This document shows positions 1 to 7,116 of a stretch of DNA of 64,000 nt, piece by piece. The DNA is taken from NCBI RefSeq assembly GCF_025567365.1, contig NZ_JAOQJG010000003.1, forward strand, positions 62,001 through 126,000, written 5' to 3'. Source of the DNA: Anaerostipes amylophilus (GTDB lineage: Bacteria > Bacillota > Clostridia > Lachnospirales > Lachnospiraceae). The notes under the pieces are model-generated. The model was not told where the DNA came from, did not search any database, and was given only the letters and a program-made list of their open reading frames with translations. The translations under genes and the position numbers were made by a program. Each line of letters begins with the position of its first letter. Positions within the stretch are counted from its first letter, which is position 1.

Positions 1-208
1 AAAAAGTTTTTTCTTTCAATGAAAAAATACAGGGATGTGTTAAGTTAGACATGTTGAAAGTGAAGTAAATTTAACAAAAAATCAATTTATAAAGAGTATA
101 AATATATTTATATTGTAAAAATTGTTATTTTTTTCACGAAAAAATCAGGATTATTTCATAGAAAATACAAGAAAGTTATCAATTCGGTGAGAAAGTGTCA
201 TAAGTTAT

Positions 209-240
209 GTCGGATTGTGTTAAAAAAAATACAATCCGAC
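209..240. promoter_or_regulatory. 10-bp inverted repeat upstream of the butyrate operon
   Basis: Perfect arms GTCGGATTGT (209-218) and ACAATCCGAC (231-240) are separated by a 12-nt A-rich spacer. There is no T-tract after it on either strand, so an intrinsic terminator is unlikely. It lies about 90 bp upstream of the thl promoter. The inner TTGT...ACAA core is loosely like a redox-repressor (Rex) site, but it does not match the Clostridium consensus well. An operator for the operon is inference. Confidence 0.35.
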
Positions 241-329
241 AAGGGTATTGTATACATCAAAAAAATACGTATTTATGCGGTTTTTGGCACTTTGCACAAT
301 TTATTGAAAATCTTTTTAAAAAATAGCAA

Positions 330-422
330 TTGAAAATGAGAAAAGATTGTGATAGTATTAACATATCGGCGAGAGAGAAGATCGCCAAAGTATAATAATC
401 AAGAATATGGAGGAAAATTGAT
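330..422 (+). promoter_or_regulatory. Sigma-A promoter and 5' leader of the butyrate operon
   Basis: TTGAAA (330-335), a 17-nt spacer and TAGTAT (353-358) form a good sigma-A promoter, so transcription should start near 365. The roughly 58-nt leader holds a small hairpin (GGCGA 368-372 with TCGCC 382-386). GGAGG at 409-413 is the ribosome binding site for thl. Bases 1-208 show no gene. Confidence 0.7.
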
Positions 423-1607
423 ATGGCAAAGAAAGTAGTTATCGCAGGAGCATGCCGTACAGCGATTGGTAAAATGGGTGGAGTACTCAGCACAGTACCA
501 GCAGTAGACATGGGATCAATCGTAATCAAAGAAGCATTAAAGAGAGCAGGAGTTCCAGCTGATCAGGTAGACCATGTATACATGGGATGCGTTATCCAGG
601 CAGGATTAGGACAGAACGTTGCTCGTCAGGCTTCCTTAAACGCAGGACTTCCAATTGAAACACCAGCAGTTACAGTTAACGTAGTATGTGGATCAGGATT
701 AAACTGTGTAAACATGGCAGCACAGATGATTCAGGCAGGAGATGCTGATATCGTTGTTGCCGGTGGTATGGAAAGCATGTCAATGGCTCCATTTGCATTA
801 CCAAAAGCACGTTTCGGATATCGTATGAACAACGGAACACTGGTAGATACAATGGTTAACGATGCATTAACAGATGCATTCAATCACTATCACATGATGA
901 TCACAGCTGAAAACGTAGCAGAACAGTGGGGATTAACTCGTGAAGAATTAGATGAGTTTGCAGCAGCTTCTCAGCAGAAAGCAGTCGCAGCTCAGGAATC
1001 AGGAAGATTCAAAGATGAGATCGTTCCTGTAGAAGTAAAACAGAGAAAGAAAACAGTTATCGTAGATACAGACGAAGGACCAAGACCTGGAACAACAGCT
1101 GAATCTTTAGCAGGATTAAGATGCTGTTCAGGAAAAGAAGGTGGAATGGTTACAGCTGGTAACGCATCAGGAATCAACGATGGTGCAGCAGCAGTCGTAG
1201 TAATGAGCGAAGAAAAAGCTAAAGAATTAGGTGTTACACCAATGGCTACATATGTAACAGGAGCTCTTGGTGGTGTAGATCCATCTATCATGGGTGTTGG
1301 ACCAGTAGCTTCTACAAAGAAAGCTTTAGCAAAAGCAAACTTAACAATTGACGATATGGACTTAATCGAAGCAAACGAAGCTTTCGCAGCACAGTCTGTA
1401 GCAGTAGCAAGAGATCTGAAATTCGATATGAGCAAAGTAAACGTAAACGGTGGAGCAATCGCTCTTGGACATCCAGTAGGAGCTTCAGGATGCCGTATCT
1501 TCGTTACACTGCTTCATGAAATGCAGAAGAGAGACGCTAAGAAAGGTCTTGCAACACTTTGCATCGGTGGTGGAATGGGTTGCACAACTATCGTTGAAAG
1601 AGACTAA
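423..1607 (+). CDS. thl: Acetyl-CoA acetyltransferase (thiolase)
   Basis: This cytosolic biosynthetic thiolase condenses two acetyl-CoA to acetoacetyl-CoA, the first step of butyrate formation. It is 394 aa, the usual length. The acylated cysteine is Cys89 in VVCGSGLN. His350 lies in GHPVGASG and the proton-transfer Cys380 in CIGGGMG, so the full catalytic triad is present. The start has GGAGG nine bases upstream and follows a strong promoter. It is the first gene of a six-gene operon (thl-crt-hbd-bcd-etfB-etfA) that encodes the acetyl-CoA to butyryl-CoA route. Codon use is strongly biased (TTA, AGA, GCA), as expected for a highly expressed gene. Confidence 0.96.
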   Translation: MAKKVVIAGACRTAIGKMGGVLSTVPAVDMGSIVIKEALKRAGVPADQVDHVYMGCVIQAGLGQNVARQASLNAGLPIETPAVTVNVVCGSGLNCVNMAAQMIQAGDADIVVAGGMESMSMAPFALPKARFGYRMNNGTLVDTMVNDALTDAFNHYHMMITAENVAEQWGLTREELDEFAAASQQKAVAAQESGRFKDEIVPVEVKQRKKTVIVDTDEGPRPGTTAESLAGLRCCSGKEGGMVTAGNASGINDGAAAVVVMSEEKAKELGVTPMATYVTGALGGVDPSIMGVGPVASTKKALAKANLTIDDMDLIEANEAFAAQSVAVARDLKFDMSKVNVNGGAIALGHPVGASGCRIFVTLLHEMQKRDAKKGLATLCIGGGMGCTTIVERD

Positions 1608-1643
1608 TTAATTATAGATAATTAGGAAAGGAGAATTCTTAGA

Positions 1644-2435
1644 ATGGAATTCGTTACATATGAGCAGGATGGTTTTGTAGGTGTTGTAACAATCAATCGT
1701 CCAAAAGCATTAAACGCATTAAACAGTGAAGTATTAAAAGAGATCGAAGCAACTTTTGATGCAATTGACTTAGATGCAACAAGAGCCGTTGTATTAACAG
1801 GTGCTGGAGATAAATCTTTCGTTGCCGGTGCTGACATCGGAGAGATGAGTACATTAACAAAAGCAGAAGGAGAAGCTTTCGGTAAGACAGGAAACGATGT
1901 ATTCCGCAAGATCGAAACATTCCCTATTCCAGTTATCGCAGCAGTCAATGGATTCGCTTTAGGTGGTGGATGTGAGATTTCCATGAGTTGTGATATCAGA
2001 ATCTGTTCTGAAAACGCAATCTTTGGACAGCCTGAAGTTGGTCTTGGAATCACACCAGGATTCGGTGGTACACAGAGACTTGCTCGTATCGTCGGAGTTG
2101 GAAAAGCCAAAGAAATGATCTATACAGCATTTAACATCAAAGCTGAAGAAGCTTACAGAATCGGACTTGTGAATGCAGTATATCCACAGGAGGAATTATT
2201 AGCAGCAGCTAAGAAATTAGCTAACAAGATCGCATCTAATGCACCAATCGCAGTACGTGCATGTAAGAAAGCAATCAACGAAGGCCTTCAGGTAGATATG
2301 GATCAGGCAATCGTTGTTGAAGAAAAAGCTTTTGGAAGCTGTTTTGAAACAGAAGACCAGAAAGCAGGAATGGGTAACTTTTTAGAGAAAGATAAATCTA
2401 AGAAATTAAAAGTTGTTCCTTTCCAGAACAAATAA
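1644..2435 (+). CDS. crt: 3-hydroxybutyryl-CoA dehydratase (crotonase)
   Basis: It dehydrates 3-hydroxybutyryl-CoA to crotonyl-CoA in the butyrate pathway. The 263-aa enoyl-CoA hydratase/isomerase fold shows the oxyanion-hole segments AGADIGEM (61-68) and GFALGGGCE (103-111). The two catalytic glutamates are Glu111 and Glu131 (GQPEVGLG). Length is normal for Crt. It lies 36 bp after thl with AAAGGAGAA upstream of the ATG, and no terminator separates the two. The strict gene order around it separates it from general fatty-acid oxidation paralogs. Confidence 0.95.
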   Translation: MEFVTYEQDGFVGVVTINRPKALNALNSEVLKEIEATFDAIDLDATRAVVLTGAGDKSFVAGADIGEMSTLTKAEGEAFGKTGNDVFRKIETFPIPVIAAVNGFALGGGCEISMSCDIRICSENAIFGQPEVGLGITPGFGGTQRLARIVGVGKAKEMIYTAFNIKAEEAYRIGLVNAVYPQEELLAAAKKLANKIASNAPIAVRACKKAINEGLQVDMDQAIVVEEKAFGSCFETEDQKAGMGNFLEKDKSKKLKVVPFQNK

Positions 2436-2456
2436 TAATGAAATTTAATATATTTT

Positions 2457-2482
2457 CAGTCTGCGGTATTTTCTGCAGACTG
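2457..2482 (+). other. Intercistronic hairpin between crt and hbd
   Basis: CAGTCTGC (2457-2464) pairs perfectly with GCAGACTG (2475-2482) around a 10-nt loop. Flanking T and A runs can extend the stem. The run of bases after the stem is A-rich, not T-rich, so it should not terminate transcription. An mRNA processing or stabilising role within the operon is plausible inference. Confidence 0.5.
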
Positions 2483-2522
2483 GAAAAACACATAATAAAA
2501 TAATTTTACAGGAGGAATTATA

Positions 2523-3362
2523 ATGAAAGTTGGAGTAATCGGCGCTGGAACAATGGGTAGCGGAATCGCACAGGCATTTGCACAGACAGAAGGATATGAA
2601 GTATGCTTATGTGATATTAATGAAGAATTTGCAGCAAACGGAAAAGCTAAAATCGCAAAAGGTTTAGAAAAACGTGTTGCAAGAGGAAAAATGGAACAGG
2701 CAACTGTAGATGCTATCTTAGCAAAGATCACAACAGGTGTAAAAGATATCTGTACAGACTGCGATTTAATCGTAGAAGCAGCTATTGAAAACATGGAAAT
2801 CAAAAAACAGACATTCAAAGAATTACAGGATATCTGTAAAGCAGATGCTATCTTTGCTACAAATACATCTTCTTTATCAATCACAGAAATTGGTGCAGGA
2901 CTTGATCGTCCAATGATCGGTATGCATTTCTTTAACCCAGCTCCTGTTATGAAACTGGTTGAAGTTATCGCTGGTATCAACACACCAAAAGAAGTTGTTG
3001 ATAAGATCAAAGCAATCGCTGAAGAAATCGGTAAAACACCTGTACAGGTTGAAGAAGGTGCTGGATTCGTAGTTAACAGAATCTTAATTCCTATGATCAA
3101 CGAAGCAATCGGAATTTATGCTGATGGAGTAGCTTCTGTAGAAGGTATTGATACAGCTATGAAATTAGGAGCAAACCATCCAATGGGACCTTTAGCTTTA
3201 GGTGATTTAATTGGATTAGACGTTTGCCTTGCAATCATGGAAGTACTTTACAATGAATTCGGTGATACAAAATATCGTCCACATCCATTATTAAGAAAGA
3301 TGGTTCGTGGAGGATTATTAGGATGTAAAACTGGTAAAGGATTCTACGATTACAGCAAGTAA
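2523..3362 (+). CDS. hbd: 3-hydroxybutyryl-CoA dehydrogenase
   Basis: It reduces acetoacetyl-CoA to 3-hydroxybutyryl-CoA with NAD(P)H in butyrate synthesis. It is 279 aa, the usual size of single-function Hbd. A Rossmann motif GAGTMGSG is at residues 7-14, the NTSSLSI segment at 114-120, and the catalytic His135 in GMHFFNPAP. The C-terminal dimerisation domain has the typical NHPMGPLAL and GKGFYDYSK segments. AGGAGGAA precedes the ATG. It is the third gene of the operon and is bracketed by two hairpins that are not terminators. Confidence 0.95.
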   Translation: MKVGVIGAGTMGSGIAQAFAQTEGYEVCLCDINEEFAANGKAKIAKGLEKRVARGKMEQATVDAILAKITTGVKDICTDCDLIVEAAIENMEIKKQTFKELQDICKADAIFATNTSSLSITEIGAGLDRPMIGMHFFNPAPVMKLVEVIAGINTPKEVVDKIKAIAEEIGKTPVQVEEGAGFVVNRILIPMINEAIGIYADGVASVEGIDTAMKLGANHPMGPLALGDLIGLDVCLAIMEVLYNEFGDTKYRPHPLLRKMVRGGLLGCKTGKGFYDYSK

Positions 3363-3380
3363 GAAAAAGAGCTTTTCTTT

Positions 3381-3410
3381 TGCATCCGGAGATGGTGAAC
3401 TCCGGATGCA
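3381..3410 (+). other. Intercistronic hairpin between hbd and bcd
   Basis: TGCATCCGGAG (3381-3391) and CTCCGGATGCA (3400-3410) form an 11-bp perfect, GC-rich stem with an 8-nt loop. No T-tract follows, so read-through into bcd is expected. It is the second such hairpin in this operon and could mark an RNA cleavage or stability boundary. Confidence 0.55.
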
Positions 3411-3449
3411 GAAGTTAACTTTATAGAAATCATGATGGAGGAATAAAGA

Positions 3450-4601
3450 ATGGATTTCACATTAAGTAAGAAACATGAAATGGCAAGAACTCTTTTCAAA
3501 GAGTTTGCTGAAAAAGAAGTAAAGCCTCTTGCACAGGACGTGGATGAAAATGAACAGTTTCCAGTTGAAACTGTAGCAAAAATGGCTAAAGCAGGATTCT
3601 TAGGTATTCCAGTTCCTAAAGAATATGGTGGACAGGGATGCGATCCATTAACATACGTTATGTGTGTTGAAGAATTATCAAAAGTTTGTGGTACAACAGG
3701 TGTTATCGTTTCTGCACATACATCTCTTTGTATCGATCCAATCCAGACTTTTGGTACAGAAGAACAGAAGAAAAAATATATCCCAGATTTAGCATCTGGT
3801 AAGAAATTAGGAGCTTTTGGTCTGACAGAACCAGGTGCTGGTACAGATGCACAGGGACAGCAGACAAAAGCTGTATTAGACGGAGACGAATGGGTATTAA
3901 ACGGATCTAAGTGCTTCATTACAAATGGTAGCTACGCAGACGTTTATATTGTAATCGCAGTAACAGGTGTTGTTGAAAAACGCGGAAGAAAGATGAAAGA
4001 AATTTCTGCATTCATCGTAGAAAAAGGAACTCCAGGTTTCACATTCGGAACAAAAGAAAAGAAAATGGGTATCCGCGGATCAGCTACATATGAATTAATT
4101 TTTGAAGACTGCCGTATTCCAAAAGAAAATCTGTTAGGAAAACAGGGTAAAGGTTTCGGTATCGCAATGCATACTCTTGATGGAGGACGTATTGGTATCG
4201 CTTCTCAGGCTCTTGGACTTGCAGAAGGTGCTTTAGAAAGAACAATCGAATATGTAAAAGAAAGAAAACAGTTCGGACGTTCTATCGGACAGTTCCAGAA
4301 TACACAGTTCCAGTTAGCTGATATGGCAACAAAAGTAGAAGCTGCAAAACAGTTAGTATACAAAGCTGCTATGGCTAAAGCTACTCAGAAAGTATACAGT
4401 GTTGAAGCTGCTATGGCTAAATTATATGCAGCAGAAGTTGCTATGGAAGTAACAACAAAAGCTGTTCAGTTACATGGTGGTTACGGATACATCAGAGAAT
4501 ACGATGTAGAACGTATGATGCGCGATGCTAAGATCACAGAAATCTACGAAGGAACATCTGAAGTTCAGCGTATGGTTATTTCTGGAAACTTATTGAAATA
4601 G
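3450..4601 (+). CDS. bcd: Butyryl-CoA dehydrogenase
   Basis: This FAD enzyme reduces crotonyl-CoA to butyryl-CoA. Followed directly by etfB and etfA, it is expected to form the electron-bifurcating Bcd-EtfAB complex that couples crotonyl-CoA reduction by NADH to ferredoxin reduction. It is 383 aa with the acyl-CoA dehydrogenase N-terminal, middle and C-terminal domains. The catalytic base is Glu367 in IYEGTSEVQR, and the FAD-binding segment GLTEPGAGTD is present. Its stop codon overlaps the Shine-Dalgarno sequence of etfB, which suggests coupled translation. Confidence 0.95.
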   Translation: MDFTLSKKHEMARTLFKEFAEKEVKPLAQDVDENEQFPVETVAKMAKAGFLGIPVPKEYGGQGCDPLTYVMCVEELSKVCGTTGVIVSAHTSLCIDPIQTFGTEEQKKKYIPDLASGKKLGAFGLTEPGAGTDAQGQQTKAVLDGDEWVLNGSKCFITNGSYADVYIVIAVTGVVEKRGRKMKEISAFIVEKGTPGFTFGTKEKKMGIRGSATYELIFEDCRIPKENLLGKQGKGFGIAMHTLDGGRIGIASQALGLAEGALERTIEYVKERKQFGRSIGQFQNTQFQLADMATKVEAAKQLVYKAAMAKATQKVYSVEAAMAKLYAAEVAMEVTTKAVQLHGGYGYIREYDVERMMRDAKITEIYEGTSEVQRMVISGNLLK

Positions 4602-4614
4602 GGAGGTACTTACC

Positions 4615-5397
4615 GTGAAGATAGTTGTTTGTGTAAAACAGGTACCAGATACAAAAGGTGGAGTTAAATTCAACCCAGATGGTACATTAGACAGAGGTGC
4701 TATGCTTACTATCATGAACCCAGATGACAAAGCTGGATTAGAAGCAGCACTTAGAATTAAAGATGAATATGGAGCTGAAGTTACAGTTCTTACAATGGGA
4801 CTTCCAAAAGCTGACGAAGTTCTTCGTGAAGCTATGGCAATGGGTGCTGACAAAGGTATCCTTGTAACTGACAGAGTATTAGGAGGAGCTGACACATGGG
4901 CAACTTCTACTACATTAGCTGGAGCATTAAGAAATCTTGATTATGACCTGATCATCACAGGACGTCAGGCTATCGATGGTGATACAGCTCAGGTTGGACC
5001 ACAGATTTCTGAACATCTTGATATTCCAGTTATCTCTTATGCAGAAGACATTAAAATTGACGGTGACAGCGTAGTTGTTCAGCGTCAGTATGAAGATAGA
5101 TACCACATCTTAAAAGCTAAAATGCCTTGCTTAGTTACAGCATTAGCTGAATTAAACGAGCCAAGATATATGACTCCAGGTGGAATCTTTGATGCATATG
5201 ATGCAGAAGTAACTGTTTGGGGAAGAAAAGACCTTAAAGATGTAGATGATTCTAACCTTGGTCTTGCTGGATCTCCAACTAAGATCGCAAAAGCATCTGA
5301 CAAAGTAAGAAAAGGTGCTGGAGAAAAAGTTACACTTGATCCAGAAGAAGCAGTAGATTATATCATGGATAAATTAGCTGAAAAACATGTAATTTAG
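4615..5397 (+). CDS. etfB: Electron transfer flavoprotein subunit beta
   Basis: EtfB pairs with EtfA to pass electrons between NADH, ferredoxin and butyryl-CoA dehydrogenase. The start is GTG: GGGAGG at 4601-4606 sits nine bases upstream, and the first residues MKIVVCVKQVPDT are the family N-terminus. It is 260 aa, the usual size. The nucleotide-binding region includes GADTWATSTTLA and GRQAIDGDTAQVGP. It lies only 13 bp after bcd. The bifurcating type is inferred from the operon, not proven by a single residue. Confidence 0.95.
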   Translation: MKIVVCVKQVPDTKGGVKFNPDGTLDRGAMLTIMNPDDKAGLEAALRIKDEYGAEVTVLTMGLPKADEVLREAMAMGADKGILVTDRVLGGADTWATSTTLAGALRNLDYDLIITGRQAIDGDTAQVGPQISEHLDIPVISYAEDIKIDGDSVVVQRQYEDRYHILKAKMPCLVTALAELNEPRYMTPGGIFDAYDAEVTVWGRKDLKDVDDSNLGLAGSPTKIAKASDKVRKGAGEKVTLDPEEAVDYIMDKLAEKHVI

Positions 5398-5412
5398 TGA
5401 AAAGGAAAAGTG

Positions 5413-6456
5413 GTGAATAAAATGGGTTTAGAAGAATATAGAGGCGTATACGTCTTTGCACAGCAGGTAGATAACGAATTAAGCGGAATCGCATTCGAAT
5501 TACTTGGAAAAGCAAAAGACTTAGCAAAAGACTTAGATACAGACGTAACTGCTGTTCTTGTAGGTTCTGACGTTAAAGGATTAGTAGATGATCTTGCAAA
5601 ATACGGTGCTGATAAAGTAATCGTAGTTGACGATCCAGAATTAAAAGAATACAGAACAGAACCATATACACATGCATTAGCATCTGTAATCAATGAATAC
5701 AAACCAGAAATTATGTTAGTTGGTGCGACAGCAATTGGTCGTGACCTTGGACCTCGTGTATCTGCACGTGTTCAGACAGGTTTAACAGCTGACTGTACAG
5801 TTCTTGAAATCGGTGATTTCCCATTAAGAGCAATCCCAGGAAAAGAACAGAAACATAATCAGTTATTAATGACTCGTCCAGCATTCGGTGGAAACACAAT
5901 CGCAACAATCGCTTGCCCAGACAACAGACCTCAGATGGCAACAGTTCGTCCTGGTGTTATGCAGAAGATCGATCCTATTGAAGGAGCAAAAGCTGAAGTT
6001 ATCGAATACAATCCTGGATTTACTCCAGACAACAAATACGTTGAAATCGTTGATATCGTTAAATCTGTTACAGATACAGTAGATATCATGGACGCTAAGA
6101 TCTTAGTATCTGGTGGACGTGGAGTTGGAGAAGAAGGATTCGGAATGTTAAGAGAATTAGCAGATGTTCTTGGAGGAGAAGTAAGCTGTTCTCGTGCCGT
6201 TGTAGATAACGGATGGCAGCCAAGAGATATTCAGGTTGGACAGACAGGAAAAACTGTACGTCCTAACGTATACTTCGCAATCGGTATTTCTGGAGCAATC
6301 CAGCATGTTGCAGGTATGGAAGAATCTGATATCATCATTGCAATCAACAAAGATGAGACAGCTCCTATCTTTGATGTAGCTGATTACGGAATCGTTGGAG
6401 ACTTAAACAAGATCGTACCAGCTTTAACAGAAAAATTAAGAGCAGTTGTTAAATAA
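5413..6456 (+). CDS. etfA: Electron transfer flavoprotein subunit alpha
   Basis: EtfA is the partner of EtfB in the Bcd complex. It has the N-terminal ETF alpha/beta domain and the C-terminal FAD-binding domain with SGGRGVGEEGFG, GQTGKTVRPNVYFAIG and the GISGAIQH segment. It is about 347 aa. The ribosome site AAAGGA (5401-5406) fits the GTG at 5413 best. The GTG at 5410 is very close to that site, and the ATG at 5422 is 15-16 bases away. It is the last gene of the operon, followed by a strong terminator. Confidence 0.94.
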   Translation: MNKMGLEEYRGVYVFAQQVDNELSGIAFELLGKAKDLAKDLDTDVTAVLVGSDVKGLVDDLAKYGADKVIVVDDPELKEYRTEPYTHALASVINEYKPEIMLVGATAIGRDLGPRVSARVQTGLTADCTVLEIGDFPLRAIPGKEQKHNQLLMTRPAFGGNTIATIACPDNRPQMATVRPGVMQKIDPIEGAKAEVIEYNPGFTPDNKYVEIVDIVKSVTDTVDIMDAKILVSGGRGVGEEGFGMLRELADVLGGEVSCSRAVVDNGWQPRDIQVGQTGKTVRPNVYFAIGISGAIQHVAGMEESDIIIAINKDETAPIFDVADYGIVGDLNKIVPALTEKLRAVVK

Positions 6457-6484
6457 TCAACTTTTGAGAATTTAATCCTTAAGT

Positions 6485-6514
6485 AGTCCGCGGTAATTTT
6501 ATCGCGGACTTTTT
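6485..6514 (+). terminator. Terminator of the butyrate operon
   Basis: AGTCCGCG (6485-6492) and CGCGGACT (6503-6510) form an 8-bp GC-rich stem followed directly by TTTTT. It lies 28 bp after the etfA stop. Confidence 0.9.
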
Positions 6515-6568
6515 ATATGTATAAGGAAAGAAAACTATTATAAATATTAATAACTAAGAAAAAGATGA

Positions 6569-6597
6569 TTGACATTATTTATGAATCATGATATTAT
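6569..6597 (+). promoter_or_regulatory. Promoter of the c-di-GMP riboswitch transcript
   Basis: TTGACA (6569-6574), a 17-nt spacer and TATTAT (6592-6597) nearly match the sigma-A consensus. The start point should fall near 6604, about 24 nt before the aptamer. Confidence 0.75.
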
Positions 6598-6619
6598 ATA
6601 TGTAAATAAAAGTTCATAT

Positions 6620-6706
6620 TTATTCATAGGGCAAACCTGTTGAAAGGCAGGGACGCAAAGCCAAAGGGTCTAAGGTCTTTTTAGAGATTATGACAGCCGG
6701 TTGCCA
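6620..6706 (+). ncRNA. Cyclic-di-GMP-I (GEMM-I) riboswitch aptamer
   Basis: The class I c-di-GMP aptamer landmarks occur in order: GGGCAAACC (6629-6637), a short stem with a GAAA tetraloop (6642-6645), GGGACGCAAAGCC (6650-6662), GGGTCTAAGG (6666-6675), and TGACAGCCGGTTGCC (6691-6705). GGCAA at the 5' side pairs with TTGCC at the 3' side to form P1. It senses the second messenger c-di-GMP. An expression platform follows (6753-6797), but no recognisable gene lies directly downstream before a second terminator. Confidence 0.92.
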
Positions 6707-6752
6707 CATTTAACATTAAGGGAATGTGATATGGATATTTTATCCTGATAGA

Positions 6753-6797
6753 GGCAACCGTTATAGATTATGAGATTATTCTATATACGGTTTTTTA
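6753..6797 (+). terminator. Riboswitch terminator with competing antiterminator
   Basis: ACCGTTATAG (6757-6766) pairs with CTATATACGGT (6781-6791) with one bulge and runs into a T-tract. GGCAACCG (6753-6760) is the exact complement of CGGTTGCC (6698-6705), the 3' arm of aptamer P1. Ligand binding should hold P1 and free the terminator; without ligand the 8-bp antiterminator can form. This predicts an OFF switch. The pairings are visible in the sequence; the direction of control is inference. Confidence 0.82.
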
Positions 6798-6800
6798 TTT

Positions 6801-7046
6801 TTAGGAAATAGGGAGCCTGAAGATAACATTTTGCCACGAGTAAGATATCAATGAGTGGATCCTATAGAGAATATGGAATTTTACATTTCTCACTGATTTG
6901 TTTTTGTGAAGGGGTTCGCAGAAAGAATCACTGACAGTGGGTTGCCAGTTTTATGTAGTGAGGATACATGGGGATTTTTCATATTAGCAGAAGTCATGGT
7001 GTAGGGAACCATGACTTTTTTGTTATAAAATTTTTTTCTGCGAACC
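6801..7046 (+). ncRNA. Structured region downstream of the riboswitch, possible non-coding RNA
   Basis: No convincing reading frame is present between the riboswitch terminator and the next promoter. The stretch has a hairpin ATCAATGAG...CTCACTGAT (6847-6897). TGACAGTGGGTTGCC (6932-6946) matches 13 of 15 bases of the aptamer 3' end. A 12-bp inverted repeat GGTTCGCAGAAA (6913-6924) / TTTCTGCGAACC (7035-7046) encloses the terminator at 6991-7021. It may be a riboswitch-controlled small RNA, a second regulatory element or a decayed copy. I do not recognise a known RNA family. Confidence 0.35.
6991..7021 (+). terminator. Second terminator downstream of the c-di-GMP riboswitch
   Basis: AAGTCATGGT (6991-7000) and ACCATGACTT (7008-7017) form a perfect 10-bp stem with a 7-nt loop, followed by a T-run to 7021. 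It would end any transcript that reads through the riboswitch before the ndpA-like gene. Confidence 0.85.
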
Positions 7047-7057
7047 AGGATTATCTT

Positions 7058-7086
7058 TTGCCTAAAAAGAGTCGATATGATAAAAT
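7058..7086 (+). promoter_or_regulatory. Promoter of the NdpA-like gene
   Basis: TTGCCT (7058-7063), a 17-nt spacer and TAAAAT (7081-7086) give the next gene its own promoter, downstream of the second terminator. This weakens the idea that the riboswitch controls that gene. Confidence 0.5.
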
Positions 7087-7116
7087 ACAAGGAATAAAAA
7101 CAAAAAGGAGATAAAG

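Noticed and set aside
6850..6933. 27-codon frame starting ATGAGTGG inside the structured region
   Set aside because: No ribosome site in front and most of it lies within a predicted hairpin.
6968..7114. 48-codon frame with GTGAGG upstream, downstream of the c-di-GMP riboswitch
   Set aside because: It runs through the terminator at 6991-7021 and the next gene's promoter, has short Shine-Dalgarno spacing and a Lys/Phe-rich random-looking product.
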